The notes: generated from the letters alone by a model not told the origin. Positions 16,669 through 26,385 are shown, counted from the first letter of the stretch. The stretch is 64,000 nucleotides of DNA from JACCZX01 sp038216465 (GCA_038216465.1 JBBQQC010000004.1:104748-168747); one strand, 5' to 3'. Numbers and translations: made by a program.

Positions 16669-17988
16669 ATGGCTCATGTGAAGATTGCCGCCGTACGCGG
16701 CATGAATGACTTATTGCCGGACGCGTCACCGCTATGGGAATGGTTCGAGGCGCGGGTGGCGGACTGGGTGCGCTCGTACGGCTACCAGCAGATTCGCACG
16801 CCAATCGTCGAGCACACCGATCTATTCGTGCGTGGCATTGGCGAGGTGACCGACATCGTCGAACGCGAAATGTATTCGTTCGAGGATCGGGCGAACCGGG
16901 AGCGGCTGACGCTGCGCCCGGAATTCACCGCGGGCACCGTGCGCGCAGCGATCGAGCACAACTTGACATACGACGGGCCGAAGCGCGTGTGGTCGACGGG
17001 TCCGCTATTTCGCCACGAGCGCCCGCAGCGTGGGCGCTTCCGCCAGTTTCATCAGGTCAACGTCGAGGCGCTCGGGTTTGCGGGGCCGGATATCGATGCC
17101 GAGCAGATTGTGATGCTTGCTCGGCTCTGGAAGATTCTTGGCGTCACGAGTACGCGGCTGGAAATCAATTGTCTTGGACAGGCTGTGGAGCGCGCGGAGC
17201 ATCGTTCCGAGTTGGTCAGGTACTTCACCCAGCATCAATCCGCGCTCGACGCCGACTCGGCGCGCCGGCTGTCCACGAATCCGCTGCGTATTCTGGACAC
17301 CAGGAATCCGGCGATGGCGGACCTGCTGGCCGACGCTCCGCAAATCACTTCGTATCTGGGAGCCGAAACGCGCCGCCATTTCGATGGCTTGCAGGCGATT
17401 CTGACCGCCGCCGGTGTTGCGTTCAAGGTCAATCCGCGTCTGGTGCGCGGGCTCGATTACTACAACCTGACGGTGTTCGAGTGGATCACCGACGAGCTGG
17501 GCGCGCAGGGAACGTTGTGCGGCGGCGGGCGGTATGACCCGCTGATCGAACAGCTCGGTGGCAGGCCGACCCCGGCCATCGGATTTGCGATCGGGATCGA
17601 ACGAGTGATCGAGTGCCTGACGCAATCGGGACAGGTCGATGCCTCCGTGCATACGGACGTCTATGTGGCTCACCAAGGGGGCGTGACAGCGATGCGTGCG
17701 TTTCAGGCGGCTGAGCAGTTGCGCGACGCCGGCCTCGACGTGATCTACCACGCAGGTGAGGCGAGTTTGAAATCGCAGATGAAGCGCGCCGATGCGAGCG
17801 GCGCGGAGTTTGCCGTCATTATCGGCGAACGCGAGCTGGCGACCGATTCGGCTGCCGTCAAGAACCTGCGCGCGCCGCCCACTGCGACGAAACCGGAGCA
17901 GCGTATCGTGCCGCTCCAAATATTGGCAGACACGCTGGTCGGCGAGTTCAGTGCGCCCGAATCAGATCAATCGATAACGGACAGGTAG
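16669..17988 (+). CDS. hisS: Histidine--tRNA ligase
   Basis: Charges tRNA-His. 439 residues. Class II motifs are clear: RGMNDLLPDASPLWEW at the N-terminus, RPEFTAGTVRA, motif 2 in LFRHERPQRGRFRQFHQ, the histidine-specific RGLDYYNLTVFEW and CGGGRYDPLIEQLGG. A C-terminal anticodon-binding domain ends near residue 425. A paralogue without synthetase function, hisZ, lies at 25228 in the same run. It is followed with no gap by the yfgM-like gene. Confidence 0.97.
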   Translation: MAHVKIAAVRGMNDLLPDASPLWEWFEARVADWVRSYGYQQIRTPIVEHTDLFVRGIGEVTDIVEREMYSFEDRANRERLTLRPEFTAGTVRAAIEHNLTYDGPKRVWSTGPLFRHERPQRGRFRQFHQVNVEALGFAGPDIDAEQIVMLARLWKILGVTSTRLEINCLGQAVERAEHRSELVRYFTQHQSALDADSARRLSTNPLRILDTRNPAMADLLADAPQITSYLGAETRRHFDGLQAILTAAGVAFKVNPRLVRGLDYYNLTVFEWITDELGAQGTLCGGGRYDPLIEQLGGRPTPAIGFAIGIERVIECLTQSGQVDASVHTDVYVAHQGGVTAMRAFQAAEQLRDAGLDVIYHAGEASLKSQMKRADASGAEFAVIIGERELATDSAAVKNLRAPPTATKPEQRIVPLQILADTLVGEFSAPESDQSITDR

Positions 17989-18630
17989 ATGGCTTACGAC
18001 TTACAGGAACAGGAGCAGCTTGACGAGCTCAAGGCATGGTGGGGCAAGTACGGTAATTTGATACTGACCGTCGCGACCGTCGTGCTGTTGGCATTCGCGG
18101 CGTACAACGGTTGGCGTTGGTATCAGCGCACTCAGGCCGAAGAGGCCGCCGGTTTGTATGCCGAGCTCGAGCGCGCAATGGCGGCGCGTGAATCGGAACG
18201 CGTGAAGACGCTCAGCGCGACGTTGACGGACAAGTACGGCCGTACTGCTTATGGCGCGATGGCGGCGCTGCAGGCCGCACGCTGGTCGGCTGAAAACGGC
18301 GACAACGCCGGTGCGCGCACGCGCTTGCAGTGGGTGATCGAGCACGCCGATCATCCCGAGATCATCGCCATTGCGCGAGTTCGGCTGGCGGGGGTGCTGC
18401 TTGATGAAAAGCAATTGGACGAAGCGCTGAAAGTACTTGATGGCGCCACTCCGTCAATCCACGCGACTGCGATCGCGGACCGGCGTGGCGACATTCTATT
18501 TGCGCAGAACAAAATCAATGAGGCGCGCGCTGCCTATCGAGATGCACTCGCAAAGGCTGCCGCCGAGCATCCACTGCGCCAGCTTATCCAGCTGAAGCTG
18601 GACGCGCTGCCACCGACTGCAGCGTCATGA
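17989..18630 (+). CDS. yfgM: YfgM-like ancillary SecYEG/periplasmic chaperone protein
   Basis: Inner-membrane protein with a periplasmic tetratricopeptide domain; in Escherichia coli YfgM works with PpiD at the Sec translocon. 213 residues. A short cytoplasmic N-terminus (AYDLQEQEQLDELKAWWGKYG) precedes one membrane helix (about 22-44), then TPR-like helices. It starts directly after the hisS stop and overlaps bamB by four bases, the same order as in Escherichia coli (hisS-yfgM-bamB-der). Confidence 0.92.
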   Translation: MAYDLQEQEQLDELKAWWGKYGNLILTVATVVLLAFAAYNGWRWYQRTQAEEAAGLYAELERAMAARESERVKTLSATLTDKYGRTAYGAMAALQAARWSAENGDNAGARTRLQWVIEHADHPEIIAIARVRLAGVLLDEKQLDEALKVLDGATPSIHATAIADRRGDILFAQNKINEARAAYRDALAKAAAEHPLRQLIQLKLDALPPTAAS

Positions 18631-19775
18631 GAAGCGCTGCGATCGCGGTCCTGGCGGCGTCTTTCAGCGTCCTGGCGGGATGTTCATGGCTCCCATCCTG
18701 GATGGGCGGCACGCCCTCTAGAGCGGCGCAGCCGACCGCGCTGACCGAGATCAAGTCGACGCTGAACACGCGAGTCGCGTGGCGCGCGTCGGTCGGCGCC
18801 GGCCGCACTGAGTTGATGCAGCCGGCGGTGGCCGAGAACGCGGTATACGCCGCGGCGGCCGATGGTGCGGTCGTGCGGCTTGCGCCCGACACCGGCCAGG
18901 TTGTGTGGCGTTCCGACACCAAGGCGCGCATTAGTGCAGGAGTGGGTAGCGATGGATTGACGGTGGCGGTGGCGACATCGCGCGGAGAAATCATCGCGTT
19001 GGGTGCCGACGGCAAAGAACTGTGGCGCACGCAGGTGGGTGGTGAGATGCGATCGCCGCCGCTGGTCGGCCGTGGCCTGGTGGTGCTCCGATCCACCGAC
19101 TATCGCATCACCGCACTCGACGCTGCGAGCGGCAAGCGCCGCTGGGCATATCAGCGCGCCAACGTCCCGCTGACGCTGCGCGGCCTGACCGAAATGGTGT
19201 TCGCAAGCGACTTGGTGATCGCCGGGTTTCCGAGTGGACGCCTGGTGGCGTTGAACAATGCGAACGGTGCGGTACGTTGGGACGTTGCGGTTTCGGAACC
19301 ACGTGGTGCGACCGAAGTCGAGCGCTTGGCCGATGTCGTAGGGGCTCCACTGGTGATCGGCAATGAAGTGTGTGCGGCGTCGTATCAGGGGCGCGTTGGA
19401 TGTTTCGACGCCAACAACGGCAGCCTTCGCTGGTCGAGTGAGATTTCAGCCGGCGCGGGACCGACGGCCGACGAGCGTCGCGTGTACGTCGTCGACGCCA
19501 AGTCGAACGTCGCAGCTTTTAACCGTGCGGCGGGCTCGTCGGCGTGGCGGCAGGACAAGCTGATGCATCGTGAATTGTCGGCGCCGCTCGCCTTGCGGCG
19601 GGCGATCGTTGCCGGTGACTTTGCGGGCGTCGTGCACTTTCTGTCGCCTGAAGACGGCTCGTTCGTCGCTCGCGTGCCGTTGTCGGCGGAAATCGTCGCG
19701 ACCCCGCGCGGGCTGGGCGGCGGCGTCGTGATCCAAGCGCGCGATGGCACTGTGGCGCTGATAACGATCGAATAG
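18627..19775 (+). CDS. bamB: Outer membrane assembly factor BamB
   Basis: Lipoprotein of the BAM complex that folds beta-barrel proteins into the outer membrane. 382 residues. The signal peptide ends in the lipobox LAGC (Cys19). The rest is a beta-propeller of PQQ-like repeats, for example AAADGAVVRLAPDTGQVVWR, LGADGKELWRTQ and ALDAASGKRRWAYQ. ATG 18627 overlaps the yfgM stop (ATGA). It precedes der. Confidence 0.95.
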   Translation: MRSAAIAVLAASFSVLAGCSWLPSWMGGTPSRAAQPTALTEIKSTLNTRVAWRASVGAGRTELMQPAVAENAVYAAAADGAVVRLAPDTGQVVWRSDTKARISAGVGSDGLTVAVATSRGEIIALGADGKELWRTQVGGEMRSPPLVGRGLVVLRSTDYRITALDAASGKRRWAYQRANVPLTLRGLTEMVFASDLVIAGFPSGRLVALNNANGAVRWDVAVSEPRGATEVERLADVVGAPLVIGNEVCAASYQGRVGCFDANNGSLRWSSEISAGAGPTADERRVYVVDAKSNVAAFNRAAGSSAWRQDKLMHRELSAPLALRRAIVAGDFAGVVHFLSPEDGSFVARVPLSAEIVATPRGLGGGVVIQARDGTVALITIE

Positions 19776-19808
19776 TCCGGCGCACAGCGCCGGGCAACAG
19801 CGTCTCCG

Positions 19809-21143
19809 ATGAAGCCAGTCGTCGCGATTGTCGGCCGTCCTAACGTCGGCAAGTCGACGCTGTTCAATCGTTTGACCCGAACCCGTGCCGCGTTGGTTGC
19901 CGACTTTCCGGGGCTTACGCGCGATCGACACTACGGCGAAGGGCGCATCGGCCCGCGCGATTACATCGTCATCGACACCGGCGGCTTCGAGCCCGTCAAT
20001 GCCGAGGGCATCGTGCGCGAAATGGCGGCCCAGACCGAGCAGGCCATCGCCGAATGCGACGTGGTGATCTTTGTTCTAGACGCGCGCGAAGGGCTGACCG
20101 GCCAGGATGCGCGTATCGCCAAGCGCTTGCGTATTGCTGCGCGACCGATCGTCCTGGCGGTCAACAAGGCCGAGGGACTGACTGAGCAGTCCGCCGCCGA
20201 GTTTCACGAACTCGGGCTTGGCGAGCCGTGGCTGATCTCGGCCGCGCACGGCGACGGCGTACAGGAGCTGATGCATACGGCGCTCGCCGGATTGGCCGCT
20301 GTCGTCGAGGATGACCCCGAGTCTGACCAATCGGTTGCCGGCAAGCGGATCCGGGTCGCCGTTGTCGGGCGTCCGAACGTCGGCAAGTCCACGCTGATCA
20401 ATGCGCTGCTCGGCGAGCCGCGGCTGATTGCATTTGACGAGCCGGGTACGACGCGCGATTCGATCGAGATTGAGTTTGACTACGACGGGCAGGCGTTCAC
20501 GTTAATCGATACCGCGGGACTACGCCGCCGTGGCAAGGTGTTCGAAACAATTGAAAAGTTTTCGGTGGTCAAGACCCTGCAGTCGATTGCCGATTGCAAC
20601 GTCGTCATCCTGCTGCTCGACGCGGCGTCAGAAATCGCCGATCAGGACGCGCATATCGCCGGCTTCATACTCGAAAGCGGCCGCGCGATGGTCGTTGCGG
20701 TCAACAAGTGGGACGGCCTGGACGCGTATCAGCGCGAACGTATTACGCGCGAAATCGAGCGCAAGCTGCACTTTCTGCGCTGGGCGCGCTTTCACCAGGT
20801 ATCGGCGCGTAAACGAACCGGGCTGAAGCCGATGATGCGTTCGGTCACCGAAGCGTATCGCGCCGCGTTCGTACGCTTGCCGACGCCCAAGCTGACCCGT
20901 GCACTGATGGCCGCGGTTGCGCGCCAGCAACCAGCACGCGCCGGCCACTCCCGGCCCAAGCCACGCTACGCGCACCAAGGCGGCCACAATCCGCCGATCA
21001 TCGTGGTGCACGGCAATTCGTTGAATCACGTGGCGGACTCCTATCGGCGCTATCTGGAAGGTCAGTTCCGCGAGCAGTTCGAGTTGACCGGAACGCCGTT
21101 ACGGGTGGAGTTTCGAACTAGCAAGAACCCGTACGTCGAGTAG
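19809..21143 (+). CDS. der: Ribosome biogenesis GTPase Der
   Basis: Double-Era GTPase needed for 50S maturation. 444 residues with two G domains, each with a P-loop: GRPNVGKSTLFN near residue 8 and GRPNVGKSTLIN near residue 185. NKxD motifs appear as NKAE (diverged) in the first and NKWD in the second. A C-terminal KH-like domain contains NPPIIVVHGN and ends RTSKNPYVE. It starts 33 bases after bamB. Confidence 0.98.
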   Translation: MKPVVAIVGRPNVGKSTLFNRLTRTRAALVADFPGLTRDRHYGEGRIGPRDYIVIDTGGFEPVNAEGIVREMAAQTEQAIAECDVVIFVLDAREGLTGQDARIAKRLRIAARPIVLAVNKAEGLTEQSAAEFHELGLGEPWLISAAHGDGVQELMHTALAGLAAVVEDDPESDQSVAGKRIRVAVVGRPNVGKSTLINALLGEPRLIAFDEPGTTRDSIEIEFDYDGQAFTLIDTAGLRRRGKVFETIEKFSVVKTLQSIADCNVVILLLDAASEIADQDAHIAGFILESGRAMVVAVNKWDGLDAYQRERITREIERKLHFLRWARFHQVSARKRTGLKPMMRSVTEAYRAAFVRLPTPKLTRALMAAVARQQPARAGHSRPKPRYAHQGGHNPPIIVVHGNSLNHVADSYRRYLEGQFREQFELTGTPLRVEFRTSKNPYVE

Positions 21144-21146
21144 CGC

Positions 21147-21193
21147 GCGAGCGAGCGACTCAGCCTATGCTTGCTCGCCAAGGCGCGTCTTTT
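21147..21193 (+). terminator. Possible terminator after der
   Basis: GCGAGCGAGC (21147-21156) pairs with GCTTGCTCGC (21169-21178), with one G-U pair and a 12-base loop. A TCTTTTGC tract follows about ten bases later. It lies just after the der stop in the 151-base gap before hfq. The distance of the T tract makes it uncertain. Confidence 0.4.
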
Positions 21194-21294
21194 GCTTTAC
21201 ATTGATTTTGGCCGGGGTGCCTCCACTGTTAGAGCGTGCCAGGCTGTTTCAATGAACCGCATACGAACAAGCGTGTCAAAACGCTGGAGAAAAA

Positions 21295-21528
21295 ATGACT
21301 ACCAAAGGGCAATTACTACAAGACCCCTTCCTAAATGCGCTGCGCAAAGAGCACATTCCCGTATCGATTTATCTGGTCAACGGCATCAAGCTTCAGGGTC
21401 AGGTCGAATCGTTCGATCAATACGTGGTGCTATTGCGCAATACCGTGACGCAAATGGTTTACAAGCACGCCATTTCCACTGTGGTACCCGCGCGGCCGGT
21501 CAACCTCGCTGCGGAGCCTGAAGCCTGA
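21295..21528 (+). CDS. hfq: RNA chaperone Hfq
   Basis: Hexameric Sm-like protein that pairs small RNAs with messengers. 77 residues; short C-terminal tail as in other betaproteobacteria. The Sm1 motif lies in VSIYLVNGIKLQGQVESFDQ and the Sm2 motif contains MVYKHAISTV (YKHA). Start ATG 21295. The stop TGA overlaps the proposed CTG start of hflX, so hfq and hflX are probably translationally coupled. Confidence 0.98.
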   Translation: MTTKGQLLQDPFLNALRKEHIPVSIYLVNGIKLQGQVESFDQYVVLLRNTVTQMVYKHAISTVVPARPVNLAAEPEA

Positions 21529-22730
21529 GCGTCTTCCAGGTTGACTCCGAGCGCGCGCAACGCTCAACGCGTGCGCTGCTGGTCAGCGTCGCCGTCGGGC
21601 GACGCGACGATGCGGATGCGATCGAGGAGCTGAAGCAGCTCGTCGTATCGGCCGACATCGAGCCAGCGGCATTGCTCAGCGTTCGGCGCGACCGCCCCGA
21701 CCCGAAATTTTTTGTCGGTGCGGGCAAGGTTGAAGAGCTGAAGGCCGAAGCCGCGGTAGCGGGTGCTGGCCTGGTTATCTTCGACGTCGCGTTGTCGCCG
21801 GCACAACAACGCAATCTTGAGCAAACGCTTGGTTTATGGGTGCTCGATCGCACCGCGCTCATTTTGTACATCTTCTCGCAGCGTGCGCAGAGTCGCGAGG
21901 GCAAGTTGCAGGTTGAACTCGCTCAGTTGCAGCACCTTTCTACGCGGCTGGTGCGCGGTTGGTCGCACTTGGAGCGGCAGCGTGGCGGATTGGGAAAGAC
22001 CGGCGGCCCAGGTGAGAAACAGATCGAGATCGACCGTCGCTTGATCGGGGTCCGAGTTCGCAGGTTGCGGGAGAGGCTCAAGCTTTCGGAAAAGCAGCGA
22101 CGCACGCGCCGCCGCGCGCGGTCGCGCAATGAGGTGATTTCAATTTCGCTGGTGGGCTACACGAACGCAGGCAAGTCGACGCTGTTCAACGTGCTGACGC
22201 AGGCGGGCGTGTATGCGGCGGACCAGCTTTTTGCGACGCTGGATACGACCGCGCGCAAGTGCCGTCTTGGAAACGGGGAAAATGGACACGCGAAGATCGA
22301 CGCGGTTATTTCCGACACGGTCGGATTCATTCGCGGTTTGCCGCATCAGCTGATCGAGGCGTTCAAGTCGACGCTGAACGAAACCGCCGAAGCCGACTTA
22401 CTGTTGCATGTGGTCGACGCGGCATCTCCCGCGCGCGCCGAGCAGATGGCCGAGGTCGAACGCGTGCTGCACGAGATCGGCGCCGACAATGCGCCGGTGA
22501 TCGTCGTCTACAACAAGATCGATCAGATCGGTCGCGTGCCTTCGGTCGAGCGCGACGCGCGTGATAACATCGTTGCCGTTTCGGTCAGCGCGCAATCGGG
22601 GTTGGGATTGCAATTGTTGCGCGAGTCGATAGTCGAATTCATCGAGCGTTCGGCGGGCGGAGGTGATTCGCTTGTCAATGCAAAACAAGACGAAAACATT
22701 TCCTCGTGGCCCAACGCAGCGGCGGCTTAG
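21525..22730 (+). CDS. hflX: GTPase HflX, probable CTG start
   Basis: Ribosome-splitting GTPase active in heat stress. The first usual start codon in frame (TTG 21672) would remove about 50 conserved residues: the frame upstream encodes ALLVSVAVGRRDDADAIEEL and LLSVRRDRPDPKFFVGAGK, typical HflX N-terminal sequence. An in-frame stop at 21519 limits the start; CTG at 21525 has GGAG at 21513-21516, eight bases upstream, and overlaps the hfq stop in CTGA. The G domain shows SLVGYTNAGKSTLFN, DTVGFI and YNKID. About 401 residues. Product identity is certain, start is inferred. Confidence 0.93.
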   Translation: MSVFQVDSERAQRSTRALLVSVAVGRRDDADAIEELKQLVVSADIEPAALLSVRRDRPDPKFFVGAGKVEELKAEAAVAGAGLVIFDVALSPAQQRNLEQTLGLWVLDRTALILYIFSQRAQSREGKLQVELAQLQHLSTRLVRGWSHLERQRGGLGKTGGPGEKQIEIDRRLIGVRVRRLRERLKLSEKQRRTRRRARSRNEVISISLVGYTNAGKSTLFNVLTQAGVYAADQLFATLDTTARKCRLGNGENGHAKIDAVISDTVGFIRGLPHQLIEAFKSTLNETAEADLLLHVVDAASPARAEQMAEVERVLHEIGADNAPVIVVYNKIDQIGRVPSVERDARDNIVAVSVSAQSGLGLQLLRESIVEFIERSAGGGDSLVNAKQDENISSWPNAAAA

Positions 22731-22778
22731 TTGAGAGTCGCCGTCCGGGGCATATGACACTTCTTATTGAACACACTG

Positions 22779-24047
22779 ATGTCGCTTAACGATCCCAAGT
22801 GGGGCAGGGGCGGCTCGAACGGGTCGAGCGATGATGGCAAGGAAGAGCCGCGCCGGGAGCTCGACCAGCAACGTCCGCAACGGCCACAGCGTCCCAACGA
22901 CGGGCCTCCCGATCTGGACGAGTTATGGCGTGATTTCAATCGGCGGCTGTCTAGTTTGTTTGGCCGACGAGGCGGGCGCCGCGCTGGCAACGGGGGGCGC
23001 TTTGGAGGGTTCACACCGGACGGTCGCGGCGCCGGCCTCGGACTGGCCGCGGTCCTGGCCGTCATTGCGTTAATCTGGCTCGGAAGCGGCTTTTACATTG
23101 TTCCCGAGGGTCAGGTTGGCGTCGTCACCACATTCGGCAGAGCTTCCGACAAGACCACTCCCCCGGGATTCCGCTGGCGTCTGCCGTGGCCAATTCAGAA
23201 CAACGAACTGGTCGACATCTCCTCGCTGCGACGGGTCGAGGTCGGAACGCGTGGACGGCCCGAGCGATTGAAAGAAGCGCTGATGCTGTCCGATGACGAG
23301 AATATCGTTGACATTCAGTTTGAAGTGCAATACCGGATCAAGGACGACGGCGCGCGGGATTACCTGTTCAAGAGCCGCAACCCGACCGCCGCGGTGATTC
23401 AGTCGGCCGAATCGGCGATGCGCGAAGTGCTGGGGCGCAAGACGATGGATTCCGTGCTTTACGAATCGCGGCAGGAAATTGCGATCGAAGTCCGGAAACG
23501 TATGCAGGATATGCTCGATCGCTACGGCACCGGAATCCTGGTGCAGGCGGTGGCGATCCAGAATGCGCAACCGCCCGAGCAGGTGCAGGCGGCGTTCGAC
23601 GACGCCGTCAAAGCGGGCCAAGATCGGGAGCGCGAGATCAATCTGGGCCAGGCCTACGCCAACGACGTCATTCCGAAAGCGCGCGGCCTGGCGGCACGCT
23701 TGTTGCAGGAGGCCGATGGGTATCGCTCGCGTGTGATTGAAACCGCGCAGGGCGATGCGTCGCGCTTCCAACAAGTTCTGGTTGAGTACAACAAGGCGCC
23801 CGAGGTGACGCGCGACCGCTTGTACATTGACACGATGCAGCAGGTATTCTCGAACACCAGTAAGGTGATGGTCGATGTGCGAAGCAGCAGTCCATTGCTG
23901 TATTTGCCGTTCGACAAGCTGATGCAGCAGGCGCTGCAAGACTCTGGCGTTGCGCGTCCGGCCCCGGCCGTGGTGCCTGAGCCCACGCCAGCGCCCGAGA
24001 CGCGTGGGCGCGAGAACCTGCGCACGCGTGATCGCGATGCGCGTTAG
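22779..24047 (+). CDS. hflK: FtsH protease modulator HflK
   Basis: Membrane SPFH (prohibitin-like) protein that forms the HflKC cage around the FtsH protease. 422 residues from ATG 22779. A Gly/Pro/Arg-rich cytoplasmic N-terminus (to about residue 85) is followed by one membrane helix (about 86-108) and the SPFH domain beginning VPEGQVGVVTTFGRASDKTTPPGFRW, then a long helical region. The C-terminus is Pro-rich. hflC follows 18 bases after the stop. Confidence 0.96.
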   Translation: MSLNDPKWGRGGSNGSSDDGKEEPRRELDQQRPQRPQRPNDGPPDLDELWRDFNRRLSSLFGRRGGRRAGNGGRFGGFTPDGRGAGLGLAAVLAVIALIWLGSGFYIVPEGQVGVVTTFGRASDKTTPPGFRWRLPWPIQNNELVDISSLRRVEVGTRGRPERLKEALMLSDDENIVDIQFEVQYRIKDDGARDYLFKSRNPTAAVIQSAESAMREVLGRKTMDSVLYESRQEIAIEVRKRMQDMLDRYGTGILVQAVAIQNAQPPEQVQAAFDDAVKAGQDREREINLGQAYANDVIPKARGLAARLLQEADGYRSRVIETAQGDASRFQQVLVEYNKAPEVTRDRLYIDTMQQVFSNTSKVMVDVRSSSPLLYLPFDKLMQQALQDSGVARPAPAVVPEPTPAPETRGRENLRTRDRDAR

Positions 24048-24065
24048 GGATGAGGTTTTAGGGCA

Positions 24066-24965
24066 ATGAACCGGATTGTTGCAGTTGTTATTGCGCTGGT
24101 GCTGGTGGCGGTCGCCATTCGCGCTAGTACGTTTATCGTTGATCAGCGACAGTTCGCGATCGTGTTTCAGCTTGGAGAAATCGTCCGCGTCGTCACCGAG
24201 CCCGGGCTTTACGTGAAGCTGCCGTTGCTGCAGAACGTCGAGTATCAGGATCGGCGCATCCTGACGATCGACACACCGCAGGCGGACCGCGTCCAGACCT
24301 CGGAGAAGAAAAACCTGTTGATTGACTCGTTTGTGCGCTGGCGAATCAGCGAGCCGCGCGCGTTTCGGGTCAGCTTTCCGGGCGGCGAACGCTCGGCGGA
24401 AGAGCGCATTTCAACGCTGGTGCGCGATGCGCTGAACCAGGCGGTCAACAAACGGACCGTCAACGAGATCACGTCGCGCCAGCGCGAAAAAGCGATGGAA
24501 GAAATTCGTGTCGCCGTCCAGGAGAGCGTCAAGGGCCTGGGTGTCGAAATCGTCGACGTCCGTCTGAAGCGGATCGACTTCGTGCCCGAGATCAGCGATT
24601 CCGTTTACGGTCGCATGCAGGCCGAACGCAAGCGCGTGGCCAATGAGCAGCGCTCGATCGGCGCGGCGGAAGGCGAGAAAATTCGTGCTGACGCCGATCG
24701 GCAGCGGGAAGTGTTGCTGGCCGAGGCGTACAGCGCCGCGCAGAAAGTCAAAGGCGAGGGCGATGCAAAGGCATCGGCGACCTACGCGCAGGCGTTTGGG
24801 CAGAATCCGGGTTTCGCCGAGTTCTATCGCACGCTCGAGGCGTATCGAACCACCTTCAAAAACCGCAACGATCTGATGGTGGTCGATCCGTCGTCTGACT
24901 TTTTCAAGTACTTGAAAGGCCCCAGGCCAGCCAACTCTGGCCCCCCGAAGGGCGCGCCTCGATAG
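24066..24965 (+). CDS. hflC: FtsH protease modulator HflC
   Basis: Partner of HflK in the FtsH-regulating HflKC complex. 299 residues. One N-terminal membrane helix (about 4-24, IVAVVIALVLVAVAIRAS) precedes an SPFH domain with FIVDQRQFAIVFQLGEIVRV and GLYVKLPLLQNVEYQDRRIL. The distal part is helical and charged (RMQAERKRVANEQRSIGAAE). Start ATG 24066. Confidence 0.97.
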   Translation: MNRIVAVVIALVLVAVAIRASTFIVDQRQFAIVFQLGEIVRVVTEPGLYVKLPLLQNVEYQDRRILTIDTPQADRVQTSEKKNLLIDSFVRWRISEPRAFRVSFPGGERSAEERISTLVRDALNQAVNKRTVNEITSRQREKAMEEIRVAVQESVKGLGVEIVDVRLKRIDFVPEISDSVYGRMQAERKRVANEQRSIGAAEGEKIRADADRQREVLLAEAYSAAQKVKGEGDAKASATYAQAFGQNPGFAEFYRTLEAYRTTFKNRNDLMVVDPSSDFFKYLKGPRPANSGPPKGAPR

Positions 24966-24969
24966 CTCG

Positions 24970-25152
24970 ATGTCGCTTTTCGGATTGGCCATTGCGCTGA
25001 TGCTGGTATTCGAAGGACTGATGCCACTGGTGGCGCCCGGCGCATGGCGCCGAATGTTTGCTCGGTTGAGCGAGCTGAACGACGGCCAGATCCGCTTCTT
25101 TGGTTTAATCGCAGTGGCCGCCGGCGCGCTATTGTTCTGGCTGCAGAGTTAG
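24970..25152 (+). CDS. DUF2065 (YjeT-like) small membrane protein
   Basis: Predicted inner-membrane protein of 60 residues with two membrane helices (about 3-22 and 41-58) and a short polar stretch between them (WRRMFARLSELNDGQIR). Its function is unknown. It sits four bases after hflC, the same place as yjeT in enterobacteria, and before hisZ. Confidence 0.88.
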   Translation: MSLFGLAIALMLVFEGLMPLVAPGAWRRMFARLSELNDGQIRFFGLIAVAAGALLFWLQS

Positions 25153-25227
25153 CCTCTTCAATTCCTGAGTCGACCCCTAATCGTTGCAAGACGCCCGTAT
25201 CGGTCGTCTGGCCTGCCTTGTCTTGCG

Positions 25228-26385
25228 ATGCCACGCTGGTTACTACCTGAAAATATCTCCGACGTGCTGCCGCGCGAAGCGCGTCGCGTCGAACAATTGC
25301 GGCGCGCGCTGCTGGACCTATATCGCGGCTACGGGTACGAGTTGGTTATTCCGCCGCTGATCGAGCATGCCGAATCCCTGCTGACGGGCACCGGCAGCGA
25401 TCTCGATCTGCGCACGTTCAAGCTGACCGATCAATCGAGCGGACGACTGCTCGGACTGCGCGCGGATACGACCCCTCAGGTAGCCCGCATCGACGCGCAC
25501 ATTCTGAATCGGCAAGGCGTAGTCCGGCTGTGCTACGCCGGCAGCGTTCTGCATGCACGGCCACTGCATCCACTGGCTGCGCGCGAGCCGCTGCAGGTCG
25601 GTGCCGAGCTGTACGGGCTCGCAGGCGTCGCAGCAAACGTTGAAGTGCTCGAGCTCGCCGTGGCGTCGTTGCGCTTGGCAGGCTTGCCCAACGTGCGCCT
25701 CGATCTCGGGCATACCGGCGTCGTGCGCGGCATTCTGCAGTTGGCGCAGCCTCGCGAGGAACTGGTTGACGAGCTGCTGGCAGCGTTAAGTGCGAAGGAC
25801 TTGCCGACGTTGCGTCAGCAGTCGGATGCGTTATCGCGCGAAGTACGCGCGGCGCTGATGGCATTGGCCCGCCTCAGTGGCGGGCGCGAGGTATTGACGG
25901 ATGCACGTCGCAAGCTCCCGCATTCAGCCGCGATCACTGCCGCGCTCGACGAGCTGGTCGCTATCGTCGAGCACTGCGGTGGCGACGACATTTCGATCGA
26001 CCTGTCCGACCTGCATGGTTATCGTTATCACACCGGCGTTACGTTCGCGGTCCACACCGCGCAGTCTCCGCATGCCGTTCTGCGCGGCGGGCGCTATGAC
26101 GATATTGGCAGGGCGTTCGGGCGCGCCCGTCCTGCGGTCGGCTTCTCGATCTACCTGCGCGAACTTGCCGAGCTGGCTGCCGATGATCCGCCGCACGCGG
26201 TACTTGCGCCGGCCGATGCGGATCCGCGCTTGCGCGCGTTGATTGCCCAGCTGCGCGCCGCCGGCGAGATTGTGGTTCAGCGCCTCGAAAGCGAAACGGA
26301 CCGCACCGAGGAGAGCGAATTCGTATTTGATCGCGCGATCGAGCGGCGCGGCGACGCGTGGCACGTCGTGGCACGACAAGTTTGA
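25228..26385 (+). CDS. hisZ: ATP phosphoribosyltransferase regulatory subunit HisZ
   Basis: Histidyl-tRNA-synthetase-like protein that binds the short form of HisG and makes the first step of histidine synthesis feedback-sensitive. 385 residues. It begins MPRWLLPENISDVLP and shows the HisS-like YGYELVIPPLIEHAESL, LRADTTPQVARIDAH and a late GGRYDDIGRAFGRARPAVGFS. It lacks the anticodon-binding domain of HisS. Its presence implies a short HisG elsewhere. It lies between the hfl genes and purA, as in many betaproteobacteria. Confidence 0.95.
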   Translation: MPRWLLPENISDVLPREARRVEQLRRALLDLYRGYGYELVIPPLIEHAESLLTGTGSDLDLRTFKLTDQSSGRLLGLRADTTPQVARIDAHILNRQGVVRLCYAGSVLHARPLHPLAAREPLQVGAELYGLAGVAANVEVLELAVASLRLAGLPNVRLDLGHTGVVRGILQLAQPREELVDELLAALSAKDLPTLRQQSDALSREVRAALMALARLSGGREVLTDARRKLPHSAAITAALDELVAIVEHCGGDDISIDLSDLHGYRYHTGVTFAVHTAQSPHAVLRGGRYDDIGRAFGRARPAVGFSIYLRELAELAADDPPHAVLAPADADPRLRALIAQLRAAGEIVVQRLESETDRTEESEFVFDRAIERRGDAWHVVARQV

